Source: Candidatus Saccharimonadota bacterium (lineage in GTDB: Bacteria > Patescibacteriota > Saccharimonadia > Saccharimonadales > Saccharimonadaceae). Taken from it: 64,000 bases of DNA. The position numbers were made by a program, and so were the translations under genes. The notes beneath the pieces are model-generated. The model ran no database searches. It was not told where the DNA came from and worked only from the letters and a program-made list of their open reading frames with translations. Location of the stretch: the NCBI GenBank assembly GCA_020428315.1, contig JAGQNA010000001.1:1-64000 (forward strand). Direction: 5' to 3'. Of this stretch, positions 44,691-54,780 are shown one piece after another. The first letter of the stretch is position 1, and each line of letters opens with the position of its first letter.

Positions 44691-47501
44691 TTATAGTGGG
44701 TTTTGTCCCGACGCAATTTTACCTAATACTTCAGCGCCCGCAGCTTTGGCTCCAGCCATAACCTCACCATTCTTTATAATTCGTTTAGCTCGTTTCTGAC
44801 CGAGAGTACCACCATGTTCTTTCAATGCCGCTGCAGACTGGCTTGCAACCTCAGCATCTGTGAGCGTAGCAGCATTTAGTTTATCGAGTGTCCCTTTATC
44901 ATCACCAGCTGCCCACTGAAATACTCGAGCATCTTTACTGCGGTAGGTCCCAGCATTTGCAAGAACGTGTTTTTTGATGTCGCCTTGAAGTTTGGGGCTA
45001 AGGTCTTTCTCATTAGCGCTTAGAGATTCCTGGATAGCTGCTACTCCGTTAGTTTGGCCTTCTAGGGCTTGCATAGCTGCTCGAACCTCCTGACTGTTGC
45101 CAGCTTTTATAGCTTGATTCAGTCTCTCCTGTAAGACCATTGTAGGATTTTTTCCTGATTCAATCGCTTGCTTGGTCATCAATGCAGATATGTGTCCAGC
45201 TTCTTCGGCATCTCTGCTCTGGACGATAGCGTCGGCTTCAGCCTTATCCCTATCTGACGCTTTTCCATCGTTTAAAATATGGCGAGCTACACCTAATTCT
45301 TGAGCTCTTGTGGTGTCAGTTTCCATCTTACTTATTTTGTGTTTTCTCCGAGCCCTATACCCACCAGTAAAACGCCCCAGTTTGCCGATGGCACCGTTTT
45401 TTTCATTGGCTGCCATCTTGGCTTCTAGACTTTCTGACCGCCTTTTGGCTCGATCTTTGGTTTGTCTACCCGCTGCGCTCATCGACCGATCAAGTCCACC
45501 GCTTAATTTAGAACCAATTGCCCCTAGGCCGGCCATCGAGCTCTTTAGAAGTGTAGGAATTGCAAACAAAGGTACTGCCATAATACCTAGTGCGACTAGT
45601 TTGAGGTAGGTAGTATCGTCGATAATTGCTTTTCCGTTATCGATGTATCCAGTAACTGGGGTGTCACCAGCAGAAGCGTTATTGATTATCCGTGAAGCTA
45701 GAGTGCTAGCTCCAAAAACGATACCAATTATTGGAAATACTAACAGAAGTGTATAGAACATCTTCCACCACTTTTTAAACCAACTCTCAGTGTTTGGAAG
45801 CAAGTAGGCAACAAAAGCCAAGGGTGATATAACAACAAGTAATATAAGAACAGCCTTCCTAGCTAATAGAATTACTAGTGCTACCATTACAGCCAATAGA
45901 GCCGCTGTACCGATTGTCATTAAGAGTAGTAGTGCCGCGATTAGGGCTGTACCGGCAATTAATATCGTTGCAGTAACTTCTTTCCATCCCGTCGTATTGG
46001 TATTCTCTCCACTTGTAGTGGCGATACCATCGAAGAACTGGTAGATACTTGAGCCAACGATATTGCTAATGTCAACTGCCAGCTGACAGAGTATAAACGA
46101 TACGTTCACAAGGACGGCTGCGATGATTAGTCGCGGGAGCATCTTTTTGATACCATAATTTGAAAAACCACCACCAGTAATTTGTGAGTAGATTATGATT
46201 AAGAAGGCGATAACAAATAAGGCGTTAGCAATGTCCCGAAAACTACGCCAGGCAACATCGGTATCTTTGTCCTGAAGCAGCTTTGGCTCAACGATAAGCA
46301 GTTTAGATATTAGTCCAAACGCAGTTTCGTTGAGATCTGCCATAAAGTTTAAAACTGGACAAACAATCCAGCCAACACCCTCTACGGCACAAGATGTAGT
46401 TTCCTTAGTACCTCCGTCATCGCCATTATCACCTTCATCATTGATAGCATTAACTACATCCCCTGTATCTACATCAAGGTTTGCCTTTCTCCACTTTTTA
46501 TACGCATCTGCGTATTTTACAGTCCATCCAGACATATCCTCACATTTCGCACTTGCAAAACTACTATTGGTATCACCAGGATACCAAACACCCATAATAC
46601 TGCTATCTTGGTTCCTGTTGGTATCCCATGCGTAATCTCTTTCAACCTTGCCACCTATATAGAAACCTTGCCGTTCATCTATTTCTCCGTCGTCTTCCTT
46701 GACAAAACTAACTTTAACCTGCTTGTTACCGGCGTAATCTGTCGAAGTGCTAAGCATATTATCGATATTGCCATCTGGTGCGCCACAGAAGTTTATTAAT
46801 GAGTTTTTACCAATAAGATATTTTAGGGCATCGCTTGAATAGCCCTTATCGCCTGCTAGTTTATTGTCCTCTAGTTTTGCCCATGGTCGTAGTTTATGAC
46901 CCCCATTTTCGAGTGCCCAGGTTAGGGCTGGCTGAAAGACATCTGTGGCGCCACCGTCAAAGAATACCCCGTGCTGAGTAGCTTCACAGTTATTCCGTCC
47001 ATTGCCGCCGTCCTTATCGGGTTTAATTCGCTTGTCTTCGGCACCTTTCATATTCGGTGACCGGTTCATGGTGCATATAAGGTCTAAGACTGAAGAGAAG
47101 CCTAAGCTAGTGGCTCCTCTAACCCATATACTTCCGTCACTGCAATTTATTTTACCGTCAGTTTCAATTCCCTTTGACGGCACACCTGTTTCCTTGTTAT
47201 CTTCTAAGCTAGGTGCCATATAGCCAAGCGCGGTACTGGCGTACCCACTATCAATAAGTTTACCATCGTTTATGTCCTTTACGGAGATGGTTCGGTTACC
47301 TGTGATGCCATTACCGAAGGCTGGGAAATGTAAACAAGCATGCATGGCCCGATAGAAAAACCATCGCTCTAGTTGAACATTTGGATTTGGGTCAGCGCCA
47401 ACCTCTGCATTCGCGACATATGGCAGGAGTAGCTGTACAAATACACTGAAAGTGAATACGGCGATTGTAAAGATTAATTGAACTTTTTTTATCTTTAACA
47501 T
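44691..47501 (-). CDS. VirB6/TrbL-like membrane protein with charged tail
   Basis: 936 residues. A signal helix (~8-32) precedes an extracellular cysteine-containing domain (~35-370). A polytopic VirB6-like core (~370-655) carries VEGVGWIVCPV, then Gly/Ala/Ile-rich helices and LPNTESWFKKWWKMFYTLLLVFP. A highly charged Lys/Glu/Ala tail follows to 936. The core aligns by eye with that of 48433-52170, so the two are paralogues with different extracellular and cytoplasmic ends. VirB6 forms part of the inner channel. TATTAT ends 7 nt before the ATG. Confidence 0.85.
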   Translation of the reverse strand: MLKIKKVQLIFTIAVFTFSVFVQLLLPYVANAEVGADPNPNVQLERWFFYRAMHACLHFPAFGNGITGNRTISVKDINDGKLIDSGYASTALGYMAPSLEDNKETGVPSKGIETDGKINCSDGSIWVRGATSLGFSSVLDLICTMNRSPNMKGAEDKRIKPDKDGGNGRNNCEATQHGVFFDGGATDVFQPALTWALENGGHKLRPWAKLEDNKLAGDKGYSSDALKYLIGKNSLINFCGAPDGNIDNMLSTSTDYAGNKQVKVSFVKEDDGEIDERQGFYIGGKVERDYAWDTNRNQDSSIMGVWYPGDTNSSFASAKCEDMSGWTVKYADAYKKWRKANLDVDTGDVVNAINDEGDNGDDGGTKETTSCAVEGVGWIVCPVLNFMADLNETAFGLISKLLIVEPKLLQDKDTDVAWRSFRDIANALFVIAFLIIIYSQITGGGFSNYGIKKMLPRLIIAAVLVNVSFILCQLAVDISNIVGSSIYQFFDGIATTSGENTNTTGWKEVTATILIAGTALIAALLLLMTIGTAALLAVMVALVILLARKAVLILLVVISPLAFVAYLLPNTESWFKKWWKMFYTLLLVFPIIGIVFGASTLASRIINNASAGDTPVTGYIDNGKAIIDDTTYLKLVALGIMAVPLFAIPTLLKSSMAGLGAIGSKLSGGLDRSMSAAGRQTKDRAKRRSESLEAKMAANEKNGAIGKLGRFTGGYRARRKHKISKMETDTTRAQELGVARHILNDGKASDRDKAEADAIVQSRDAEEAGHISALMTKQAIESGKNPTMVLQERLNQAIKAGNSQEVRAAMQALEGQTNGVAAIQESLSANEKDLSPKLQGDIKKHVLANAGTYRSKDARVFQWAAGDDKGTLDKLNAATLTDAEVASQSAAALKEHGGTLGQKRAKRIIKNGEVMAGAKAAGAEVLGKIASGQNPL

Positions 47502-47531
47502 AAGTGATATAATAATACCACTAAACTAAAT

Positions 47532-47570
47532 ATCAGAAAAGCCATCAATTTGATGACCTTTCTGATTTTA
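47532..47570 (-). terminator. Hairpin after the lipoprotein gene
   Basis: ATCAGAAA pairs with TTTCTGAT with inner CATCA/TGATG pairing, forming a long imperfect stem. It lies just downstream of the lipoprotein gene stop (minus). The trailing T-rich part is weak on the minus strand, strong on the plus. Confidence 0.45.
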
Positions 47571-47596
47571 CTAGGTTGAACTACGAGTGTTATTTA

Positions 47597-48340
47597 CTAG
47601 CTTGCATCTACTAGCTTATACTGTCCATTAATTATTTGAAAGTGTAATGTTAACGGAACCGGCTCGTATATTATTCTGTGATCATCGTTTTCGCCATAGG
47701 CTTTATCGCCATTATCTTCACTAAACGCTGTCACACTAATAGTAAGTGGATCTGTGCTAATGATATCTATATTATCGTAGACTAATTTTACTCTGTAATC
47801 CTCTAGCCAATCGGGATTAGCATCATTGCTCAAGGCATCGATTGACTTAAGTCTTGTTTGTTGCAGATACTTTAGCCATACCATCGTTTCCTCTATATAG
47901 TTTCTAAGATTTTCATTGGTTTCCCAGCCTGTAGTTAGATTAGCCTTTATGAATTTATCCGCTGCAGCTTGACTAGTTTCGTCTGTAAATTCATCGTCGG
48001 ACATGAAACTTCTTTTTTGACTGTCTGCTTCGTAAAAACCTGCCCCGTCTTGGGTCATAAGGTTATACTGACGTAGATACTCTCCAAGGACGGCTTCCGG
48101 CGTAGTGAATTTGGCTGCGTCAATGCCATCGTACGTGTATTTGATCTTTTCTGGACTAGGTGTTTTTTCCGTTTGTGAAATACTTGAAGGATCTCTGTTT
48201 TGTTGCTCGTTTGACAACCCACATCCAGCGGTGACAGAAGCTGCTAACACTAGACCTGATAGTGCCGCTACATGCTTTTTCCATCTAGCACGTGTATCTT
48301 CTTTACCACAATTAAGTTCTGATGTAGTTACATTGTTCAT
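47597..48340 (-). CDS. Lipoprotein of the secretion locus
   Basis: 247 residues with a classic lipobox, TAGC preceded by LAASV (cleavage before Cys ~40 to give a lipid-anchored protein). Asp/Glu-rich mature part, with no named domain recognised. A GAGGAG ribosome-binding site lies ~7 nt before the ATG. It sits between the two VirB6-like genes, so a VirB7-like or host-facing role is likely (inference). Confidence 0.75.
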   Translation of the reverse strand: MNNVTTSELNCGKEDTRARWKKHVAALSGLVLAASVTAGCGLSNEQQNRDPSSISQTEKTPSPEKIKYTYDGIDAAKFTTPEAVLGEYLRQYNLMTQDGAGFYEADSQKRSFMSDDEFTDETSQAAADKFIKANLTTGWETNENLRNYIEETMVWLKYLQQTRLKSIDALSNDANPDWLEDYRVKLVYDNIDIISTDPLTISVTAFSEDNGDKAYGENDDHRIIYEPVPLTLHFQIINGQYKLVDAS

Positions 48341-48432
48341 ACTTTACTCCTCTTACTCACCCTTACACACTTAAGGTAAGTATATTATACAGAATATTTG
48401 TAATATTTGCAAGTATTTATATTACTACCGAG

Positions 48433-51400
48433 TTATAGCTTAAAGTTTGGCTGGTCGGATACTCGTTTACCATCTGTAACATTTTCAGAAGTATAGTCGG
48501 TATCTTCGTTGTAGACTGATGATGGGCTAGCACCAGGGTGATCTTGCTGAGGCATCCAGACTTGGAATTTCTGACCAGTATGATCCTTCTTGGTAATATA
48601 CTTGAATTTGGTCTCAAGCCTTTCCTGTACGGCAACAGATGAAGTATCGGTGCCGTTTGGTAGTTCAAGGTAATTCATAGTAGCACTCATCACACGCCTG
48701 ATACGATCTTCAAGGTTTGGATTTTGCTGTGCGGTACGGATTTGAGCAACCATTTTCTCGCGTAGAGTAGGGTTGCTAAAGTGTTTATCTCGGAAACCTT
48801 GCTGGCGTAGTAGGCGTATCCATGACAACCAGTCATCAATCTTAGCATCGGCAAAGCCTTGGGCGCTCATTTTGCCCCCGCCCCACTCTTCGATCATAGC
48901 ATCGGCAGTTGTATGGTATCTTTGTCCAGTCTGAGCCATCCCCTGGTGCGTACCTGAGACAATAGCACTTTTTTGGTGGCCTTTTTGGTAGCCATACATA
49001 TTCATTTGTTGTGCATCAGAATGGTCCTCTGCTTCAGCTGCTGTCAGATAATCAGTACCATCTGCCATCATGATACGATCAACTTCTTCACCCGTGTCAG
49101 GGCTAATAACCTTTTCTTTCATAACGACACCCCACTCATCACGCTTTGGAATATAGAATTTACCTACCGTATGGTCGAACACCATACCATGTTTGCGAGC
49201 GTTTTTGTCTAGGGCATCGATAACTGCTGCTAAGTTACCCTTTTTAGTAATGACTTGAATATCTGCTGCGTAACGTTCTTCGGGGGTAGCTTTTCGTCCA
49301 AGAATTGGCAGAATAAAGCCGTCATCATCTCTTAGCTGCTGGAGGTCACTTAGGATAGTTTCAGATAGGGTTGATTCAGAGTTTTCAGTATTCTCCATTA
49401 ATCGTGCTGATTTTTCTTTACGTGAACGACCGAGTAGACGACCTTCACCGTATTCGCTAGATTCACCTTTTACATTGATACCGGCCCCGCGATGGCGGAG
49501 TTTTTTACTGATTTCTTCGGTGATAACTCCGTCTGTATCATCTTCGGCAGTGCCACGAATAATATTCGTATAGGTGTCACTTTCGTGGTCTTGGGTGCTT
49601 TTGATAGATTCTGTAGCCAGTTGCTTGCTAAGACTTTCTCCGCTGATTTGTTCAGCGATAGCTCCAAGTGTTGTATTTTCGTGAGAAATGCCAGCCGTAA
49701 TATTTAACTCTGGATTTGTAAGACGATCGGTTTCATCTTTCATAAAGGTTGCAACCGCTTTGCCTCGTTCGGAATCGTCTAGGGCTTTCTGACCGATATA
49801 GTTTACCTTTGCTAAGAAATCTTTAGTATCTTCGGTAGCTCGCTCAGCCTGTTTCGTAGCCAGGGTCTCAAGTAGTCTGGTTTCGCGGGCTTGTTCGTGC
49901 ATTGGGGCATTCTCGTCAAGCATCGCTTTTTGCCAGAAGGCTTCATTTTGCTGTTCGATGATGTTTTCACTTGCTTTTAGGCGGGCTTTGGCGATAGCTG
50001 AACTTTCACGGATAGCAAGAATCTCATCAGCGATGGCTAAAGTGCCTTGTGAAGTACCGCTACCAAAGGCCAAACTACCCTTTAGCTGCATATCGGCCAT
50101 AAGCTGGTTGACTTGACCCTCGGCTTTGAGGGCTAGCTTGTCAGCCTTGAAGCCTTTGACATACATATCTTGAGGTTGGCCACTATTTTGAACAAGCTTA
50201 AAGTATTGTTCTTCGCCACCTTTCTGAATAATACTGTCGGCAGTTTCAGCGCGCTTGCTGTCAATGACGGCTTTGGTCTTAGTCTGTCGCATAAAAGCAT
50301 CATAGCTACCGTCGGGCGCAGAAACTAATCGCTCTTTATACTTGCGTTCACCTTCTTTATCGATAGCATTTTTTAGGGTATCAGCTTCCTCGTGAGCGTA
50401 ATGGCTTTCATGAATTCGATGCCCCAGCTCTGCTAAGCGACCATCACGGCGCCGGCGTCCGTCCATTTTATTGTCGGGACTAATTTGTTGACCATAGGCA
50501 TGCTCAAGGAACCGTTTTTTACCGTAGCGTTCTGACTCCTCTTGGTATGTAGCCGCCAGTGATTTCTCCTTATATAGTTTCTGGCCTGCTCTACTATGTG
50601 TTAGGTACTGAGCCTGCAACTGTTGACTATAGGCTTCAGTTCGTAGCTTCCGAGCTTCACCTCGGTTCATGAGTTCAGCTGCTTTCTTACTGACTTTACG
50701 AGTGGTTCGAGAGCGAGCATTTCGAAAACGGCCACTGGTAACATTTGGGTTCATTCGCTTCGCCATGGCTTTAGATCGCTTTTCGGCTGCACCAGCTTTA
50801 GCCCAGTTCTGTGTTCGGTCAAACACACCTTTACTTCTATCATTTGCCATGCCAGCGATAGTGCCGAGCATACCGCTACTTAGCTTAATAAGTATTGGTG
50901 TAATAAATAATGGTACAACTTGTACTAATAAACCGAGCAAGGCAACTGGAATATTTGGAGCAGTTTGCATAATCATCAATCCTGCTACCTGAGAAGCACT
51001 GAAAACAACCGCAAATGCTGGGTAAAAAACTAGCAATGTAATAAAGAATTTTTTCCAGCGATTAAACCAATCCTCGGTGTTTGGCAGTAGGTACATCACA
51101 AAAGCAATCGGTGAAATTACGATTAATAGCATAATTAGAGCCTGTCGTGCAGCTAATATGACTATTGCTACAAAGACGGCAAAAATAGCTGGAATGGCAG
51201 CTGCTAGGAGCATTAGTGAGGCGGCCCCAATACCGCCACCGATTAGGGCGATTGTGCCGATTGCTCCACCGACGACTAGTGTGCCACCACCGAGGATCGC
51301 TAGGGTTATTGATTTCCAATTGATAGTTTGTTCGGCATTTGGATTTGAGTTGGCAAGGTTGCTATAAAAACTAGTGAATAAATCATAGACGGCGGCACCA

Positions 51401-52170
51401 ATCACATTTGACAGGTCAACTGCTAGTGCACAGATCCAGAACGATATATTTACAAGTACAGCGGCAATCACAATACGTGGCATAATTTTTTTAATAGTGT
51501 AGTTGCTCATGACGGCTCCAGTAATTTGGGCGTAGATGAGCACTAAGAAACCGATAACGAACATCGCATTGGCGATATTGCGTACGATATTCCACATGTC
51601 GTAAATTACATTACCTTTATCGGCGAGTGAGTTGAAGGTAAAGAAGCCCTCTATCAGGCCATAGATAAAATCCATACCCTCAGCGATGTAGGTTGAAACT
51701 GGACAAACTATCCAGCCGATTGCTTCGATACCACAACTGGTTTCAATCGGGTCTGGTTCACTTCCAAAACTACCACTATCAATTGTTATAGTCTCGGGCG
51801 GTGATAAGCCGGTAAATGTGTCGGAGCGTGCATCATATTTTGCAGTCTGAAAAGTTGCTTGAGCGGCAGTTTTTAGATCAGTCGCTTTTGGAAAGCTAAT
51901 TAATTTTGCATCCTCACCGTCGGTGTAGTGAAAGTATATTGTACCCTCACTCAAGGTTGAGCGATCATTTTGTACAGCTGTAACTGGGCCGCTGTAGGTA
52001 ATATCATCGTAAACTAGACTTTCACCAGACCACTTAGCATCAAGTGCCTGTACAGGTGCAGAACCTAGTACAAACCAAGCAAAACAAGACACCAAAATGA
52101 TTGTGGCGTACGTAAGGAATGACCGCAACGATACTCTACCGTGCGGAGGTATACTATAGCCCTTCCACAT
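48433..52170 (-). CDS. VirB6-like membrane protein with ~800-residue charged tail
   Basis: 1245 residues. A signal helix (~18-42) and a short extracellular part lead to the VirB6-like core (~140-435) with IEAIGWIVCPVSTY and LPNTEDWFNRWKKFFITLLVF, matching its paralogue at 44691-47501. The C-terminal ~800 residues are Lys/Glu/Gln/Arg-rich and largely helical, without a recognised domain. This exceeds ordinary VirB6 proteins (~300-350) several-fold. The tail may be cytoplasmic scaffold or a secreted/exposed segment. An AAGGAT precedes the ATG at minimal distance, so the start is not certain. It is the first gene of the minus strand, divergent from the pilin cluster. Confidence 0.82.
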   Translation of the reverse strand: MWKGYSIPPHGRVSLRSFLTYATIILVSCFAWFVLGSAPVQALDAKWSGESLVYDDITYSGPVTAVQNDRSTLSEGTIYFHYTDGEDAKLISFPKATDLKTAAQATFQTAKYDARSDTFTGLSPPETITIDSGSFGSEPDPIETSCGIEAIGWIVCPVSTYIAEGMDFIYGLIEGFFTFNSLADKGNVIYDMWNIVRNIANAMFVIGFLVLIYAQITGAVMSNYTIKKIMPRIVIAAVLVNISFWICALAVDLSNVIGAAVYDLFTSFYSNLANSNPNAEQTINWKSITLAILGGGTLVVGGAIGTIALIGGGIGAASLMLLAAAIPAIFAVFVAIVILAARQALIMLLIVISPIAFVMYLLPNTEDWFNRWKKFFITLLVFYPAFAVVFSASQVAGLMIMQTAPNIPVALLGLLVQVVPLFITPILIKLSSGMLGTIAGMANDRSKGVFDRTQNWAKAGAAEKRSKAMAKRMNPNVTSGRFRNARSRTTRKVSKKAAELMNRGEARKLRTEAYSQQLQAQYLTHSRAGQKLYKEKSLAATYQEESERYGKKRFLEHAYGQQISPDNKMDGRRRRDGRLAELGHRIHESHYAHEEADTLKNAIDKEGERKYKERLVSAPDGSYDAFMRQTKTKAVIDSKRAETADSIIQKGGEEQYFKLVQNSGQPQDMYVKGFKADKLALKAEGQVNQLMADMQLKGSLAFGSGTSQGTLAIADEILAIRESSAIAKARLKASENIIEQQNEAFWQKAMLDENAPMHEQARETRLLETLATKQAERATEDTKDFLAKVNYIGQKALDDSERGKAVATFMKDETDRLTNPELNITAGISHENTTLGAIAEQISGESLSKQLATESIKSTQDHESDTYTNIIRGTAEDDTDGVITEEISKKLRHRGAGINVKGESSEYGEGRLLGRSRKEKSARLMENTENSESTLSETILSDLQQLRDDDGFILPILGRKATPEERYAADIQVITKKGNLAAVIDALDKNARKHGMVFDHTVGKFYIPKRDEWGVVMKEKVISPDTGEEVDRIMMADGTDYLTAAEAEDHSDAQQMNMYGYQKGHQKSAIVSGTHQGMAQTGQRYHTTADAMIEEWGGGKMSAQGFADAKIDDWLSWIRLLRQQGFRDKHFSNPTLREKMVAQIRTAQQNPNLEDRIRRVMSATMNYLELPNGTDTSSVAVQERLETKFKYITKKDHTGQKFQVWMPQQDHPGASPSSVYNEDTDYTSENVTDGKRVSDQPNFKL

Positions 52171-52278
52171 ATCCTTTTAATGCTACCACTTTTAAGGGGT
52201 AATGTCAATAGTTATGCTTAATTTAAAGAGGGTGGTAGACTTGAAAAAAATGTCAAAATATCGTATTTTTATAATATA
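52171..52278. promoter_or_regulatory. Divergent promoter region of the secretion locus
   Basis: 108 bp between the VirB6-like gene (minus) and the pilin cluster (plus). It has overlapping TATAAT-like boxes right before the first pilin ATG (52279) and AT-rich sequence. Both halves of the locus probably start here. Confidence 0.5.
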
Positions 52279-52710
52279 ATGTTAAAAAAAGAAACAACCT
52301 TACGGCTATTTATCACCATCTCAGCCGTTTTACTTAGCGGGATGTATACGTTAATTAACCCCGTAAAGCCAGCATTTGCCGCTGAGGTTTGTGGTACAAA
52401 GACAACTGTGCTCGATGGTTCATTTATACCCTGTAAAAAGAGCGACGATAATAAAAAGAGCGATCTCGAGAGTAACGCTATTTGGGGTATATTGTTATTC
52501 GTTATCTCAGTTCTTACCGCAGGGGTTGGCATACTGGCCGTTGGTGGGATTATATACGGAGCGATACTATACACGACCGCACAAGATAATTCGGGACAGA
52601 TTACTAAGTCAAAAGAGACGATTGCACACGTAGTGGTTGGTTTAATCCTGTACGCATTCATGTGGTCTCTGCTACAATTCTTAATACCAGGAGGAGTATT
52701 TATAAAATGA
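52279..52710 (+). CDS. VirB2-like pilin 1
   Basis: 143 residues. A signal peptide lies at ~1-34 (ending AFAA), then a short Cys-containing loop and two hydrophobic helices (~61-87, ~107-130) separated by a small polar loop with charged residues, the TrbC/VirB2 topology. It is the first gene of six. The ATG is close behind TATAAT-like boxes. The stop overlaps the next ATG (ATGA). Confidence 0.75.
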   Translation: MLKKETTLRLFITISAVLLSGMYTLINPVKPAFAAEVCGTKTTVLDGSFIPCKKSDDNKKSDLESNAIWGILLFVISVLTAGVGILAVGGIIYGAILYTTAQDNSGQITKSKETIAHVVVGLILYAFMWSLLQFLIPGGVFIK

Positions 52711-53162
52711 TACACAGAGTAATAGCTGGATATATATTTGCAATCTTTATGTTCGTTGGACTCGGTAGTCTGATACCAATGCAGTCTGCTCACGCTGTTG
52801 AGGCTGGTTGTGAATCGGGCTTTTTGACATTTCCTGCCTGGTATCATAACTTACCTTCTAAAGTTAAAGGCGATGGCTGCGCGTTAAAGGGTCCAAATGA
52901 TATGCCTGGCCCGGCTAAAACTAAACTTTCCAGATACATCTGGATAATCGTCTTAAATGTGTTAAATATACTGCTTCAGGTGGTTGTCTATATAGCTGCA
53001 GGCTTTATTATCTGGGGTGGATTTATGTATTTGATAAGCGGTGGTCAAAGTGACAAGATTACAACGGCACGTAAAATGATACAGCACGCTGTGATTGGCC
53101 TAACGATTTCATTATTTGCCGTTTTTGCTGTATCGTTTGTATCAGGATGGCTTCAGAAATGA
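52707..53162 (+). CDS. VirB2-like pilin 2
   Basis: 151 residues from ATG 52707, chosen because GGAGGAG lies ~10 nt upstream and the ATGA overlap is typical; a longer frame from 52662 is less likely. Signal peptide (~1-29), a loop with two Cys, then two helices (~82-108, ~122-146) with the SGGQSDKITTARKMIQHAVIG linker typical of the family. Confidence 0.75.
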   Translation: MIHRVIAGYIFAIFMFVGLGSLIPMQSAHAVEAGCESGFLTFPAWYHNLPSKVKGDGCALKGPNDMPGPAKTKLSRYIWIIVLNVLNILLQVVVYIAAGFIIWGGFMYLISGGQSDKITTARKMIQHAVIGLTISLFAVFAVSFVSGWLQK

Positions 53163-53449
53163 TTGATAAAATATACATCTTGGCAGTTGCAATAGATTCA
53201 GGCAAGGTTGGAATACCAGCTTTGGGCGCCGATGCTGTGCTTGTAAATGTATTGAGGCTCGTTTTTTATGTAGCAGGCGTCGTATGTGTAATCGCTTTAA
53301 TCGCTGCTGGCCTACTGTATGCCACGGCGAATGGCGAAGCTGATAAGATAAAAACTGCTAAAAATGCTATAATGTACGCTGTAATTGGCCTGCTGTGTGT
53401 CATGATGGCATTTGGTATAACAGGCTTTATAGTCGGGAGGTTTGAGTGA
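53159..53449 (+). CDS. VirB2-like pilin 3, no signal peptide
   Basis: 97 residues from ATG 53159 (ATGA overlap; 53147 is the in-frame alternative). It lacks a signal peptide, unlike its neighbours, but keeps both helices and the loop ANGEADKIKTAKNAIMYAVIG. The closing IVGRFE resembles the other members' IARFK/IAQFK. Confidence 0.7.
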   Translation: MIDKIYILAVAIDSGKVGIPALGADAVLVNVLRLVFYVAGVVCVIALIAAGLLYATANGEADKIKTAKNAIMYAVIGLLCVMMAFGITGFIVGRFE

Positions 53450-53823
53450 GAAAAATATTGATAGGACTAGCCCTAGTTATTGGGCTTGCCTTTCCACTAG
53501 TATCAGCTGTAGGTGCACAGGCAACTTCTGTTTTTGGTGATGCCTGTAGCTCCAACCCAAATTCACCAGTTTGTAAACAAGTTGATACAACGGGTGGTAA
53601 AGCAAATAAATTTATATTAGATCTAATCAACACCTTACTCTTTCTGCTTGGCACCATAGCTATAATTGCGATTATTGTCGGTGGTATTCGTTATACAACC
53701 TCCGATGGCGATTCTAGTAAAGTCAAGCAAGGCAAAGATACAGTACTCTACGCTGTGATCGGTTTAATTGTGGCTCTGTTGGCATATACAATAGTCAATT
53801 TTGTAATAGCAAGATTTAAATAA
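53446..53823 (+). CDS. VirB2-like pilin 4
   Basis: 125 residues from GTG 53446 (GTGA overlap with the previous stop). Signal peptide ~1-23, a two-Cys loop, then two helices joined by the loop RYTTSDGDSSKVKQGKDTVL. The sequence is very close to pilin 5, so the two are recent duplicates. Confidence 0.8.
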   Translation: MRKILIGLALVIGLAFPLVSAVGAQATSVFGDACSSNPNSPVCKQVDTTGGKANKFILDLINTLLFLLGTIAIIAIIVGGIRYTTSDGDSSKVKQGKDTVLYAVIGLIVALLAYTIVNFVIARFK

Positions 53824-53836
53824 ACTAGGAGATAAT

Positions 53837-54244
53837 ATGAAAAAAATAACTGCGATCTTAACAAAAAAATTGTCTATATTAGCCTGTGTGTTCGGATTTG
53901 CTGGCTTACTGACTATGACTACAGTAATCTTACCAGCTAGCGGTGTATCGGCACTTAATCCAGCAGATTCGATTCAAGATGGTGTTCAGGGTGCTGGTGG
54001 TGGCAGTGGTGGTGAATCCGATTTTAAGCAATCGATCAAGACGGTGGTTAATACCCTACTCTTTATACTTGGTGCGATAGCCGTGATAATGATTGTAGTC
54101 GGTGGTATTCGCTATACAACCTCCGACGGTGATTCAAGCAAAATAAAACAGTCAAAAGATACAATATTATATGCAGTCATTGGTATAATCGTTGCCTTGC
54201 TCGCGTATGCCATAGTTAACTTCATTATTGCTCAGTTTAAGTAA
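53837..54244 (+). CDS. VirB2-like pilin 5
   Basis: 135 residues with AGGAG before the ATG. Signal peptide ~1-38, a glycine-rich loop (GAGGGSGGESD), two helices and the RYTTSDGDSSKIKQSKDTIL loop. The C-terminus IAQFK matches pilin 4 (IARFK). Confidence 0.8.
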   Translation: MKKITAILTKKLSILACVFGFAGLLTMTTVILPASGVSALNPADSIQDGVQGAGGGSGGESDFKQSIKTVVNTLLFILGAIAVIMIVVGGIRYTTSDGDSSKIKQSKDTILYAVIGIIVALLAYAIVNFIIAQFK

Positions 54245-54309
54245 AAAACTTAACAAATTGATTAATATCTGATTTAATGTATATAAACAATTGAAAGGAT
54301 AGAAATTTA

Positions 54310-54723
54310 ATGAAACAATTAAAAAAAGCATTTAGCACCGTAACCTTTAGTGTTATGTTCATTATGGCAGCGGCCTTAGTAATCCCTGCTGTGAGTGCAC
54401 AAACAGTCGGTGCGCTAAGTATTACAGACGGAGCTAACTCAGCTCGTGGTAATAATCAAACAGACTGTTTGGTAGATGATAGCGGTGCAACTTGTACAGA
54501 CGAGCCAATTTTTAAGACTATTACTAACGTACTTTTGTTTATCGTTGGTGCGATTTCAGTTATTATGCTTGTAATCGGTGGTATTCGTTATACGATTTCT
54601 GGTGGTGATAGTGGACAGGTTAAATCAGCAAAAGATACAATACTTTATGCGATTATCGGTATTATTGTGTCATTACTAGCATTTGCTGTAGTAAACTTTG
54701 TACTTAGCAGCTTCGCTAAATAA
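54310..54723 (+). CDS. VirB2-like pilin 6
   Basis: 137 residues with GAAAGGAT ~11 nt before the ATG. Signal peptide ~1-34, mature start SITDGANSARGNNQTD with two Cys, then two helices with the loop RYTISGGDSGQVKSAKDTIL. The N-terminal ANSARGNNQ matches the distant copy at 56728-57135 (ANAARGTNQ), so those two share ancestry more closely. A terminator follows. Confidence 0.8.
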   Translation: MKQLKKAFSTVTFSVMFIMAAALVIPAVSAQTVGALSITDGANSARGNNQTDCLVDDSGATCTDEPIFKTITNVLLFIVGAISVIMLVIGGIRYTISGGDSGQVKSAKDTILYAIIGIIVSLLAFAVVNFVLSSFAK

Positions 54724-54750
54724 ACAAGACAGATTTACACATACTTTTAT

Positions 54751-54777
54751 ACCCAAACATGCGTTTGGGTATTTTTG
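54751..54777 (+). terminator. Terminator of the pilin operon
   Basis: ACCCAAAC/GTTTGGGT stem with a 4-nt loop, followed by ATTTTTG. Confidence 0.85.
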
Positions 54778-54780
54778 TAT

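Noticed and set aside
49470-49707. Short ORFs within the VirB6-like gene tail
   Set aside because: Both strands show open frames only because of the biased codon use of the charged tail; no independent signals.
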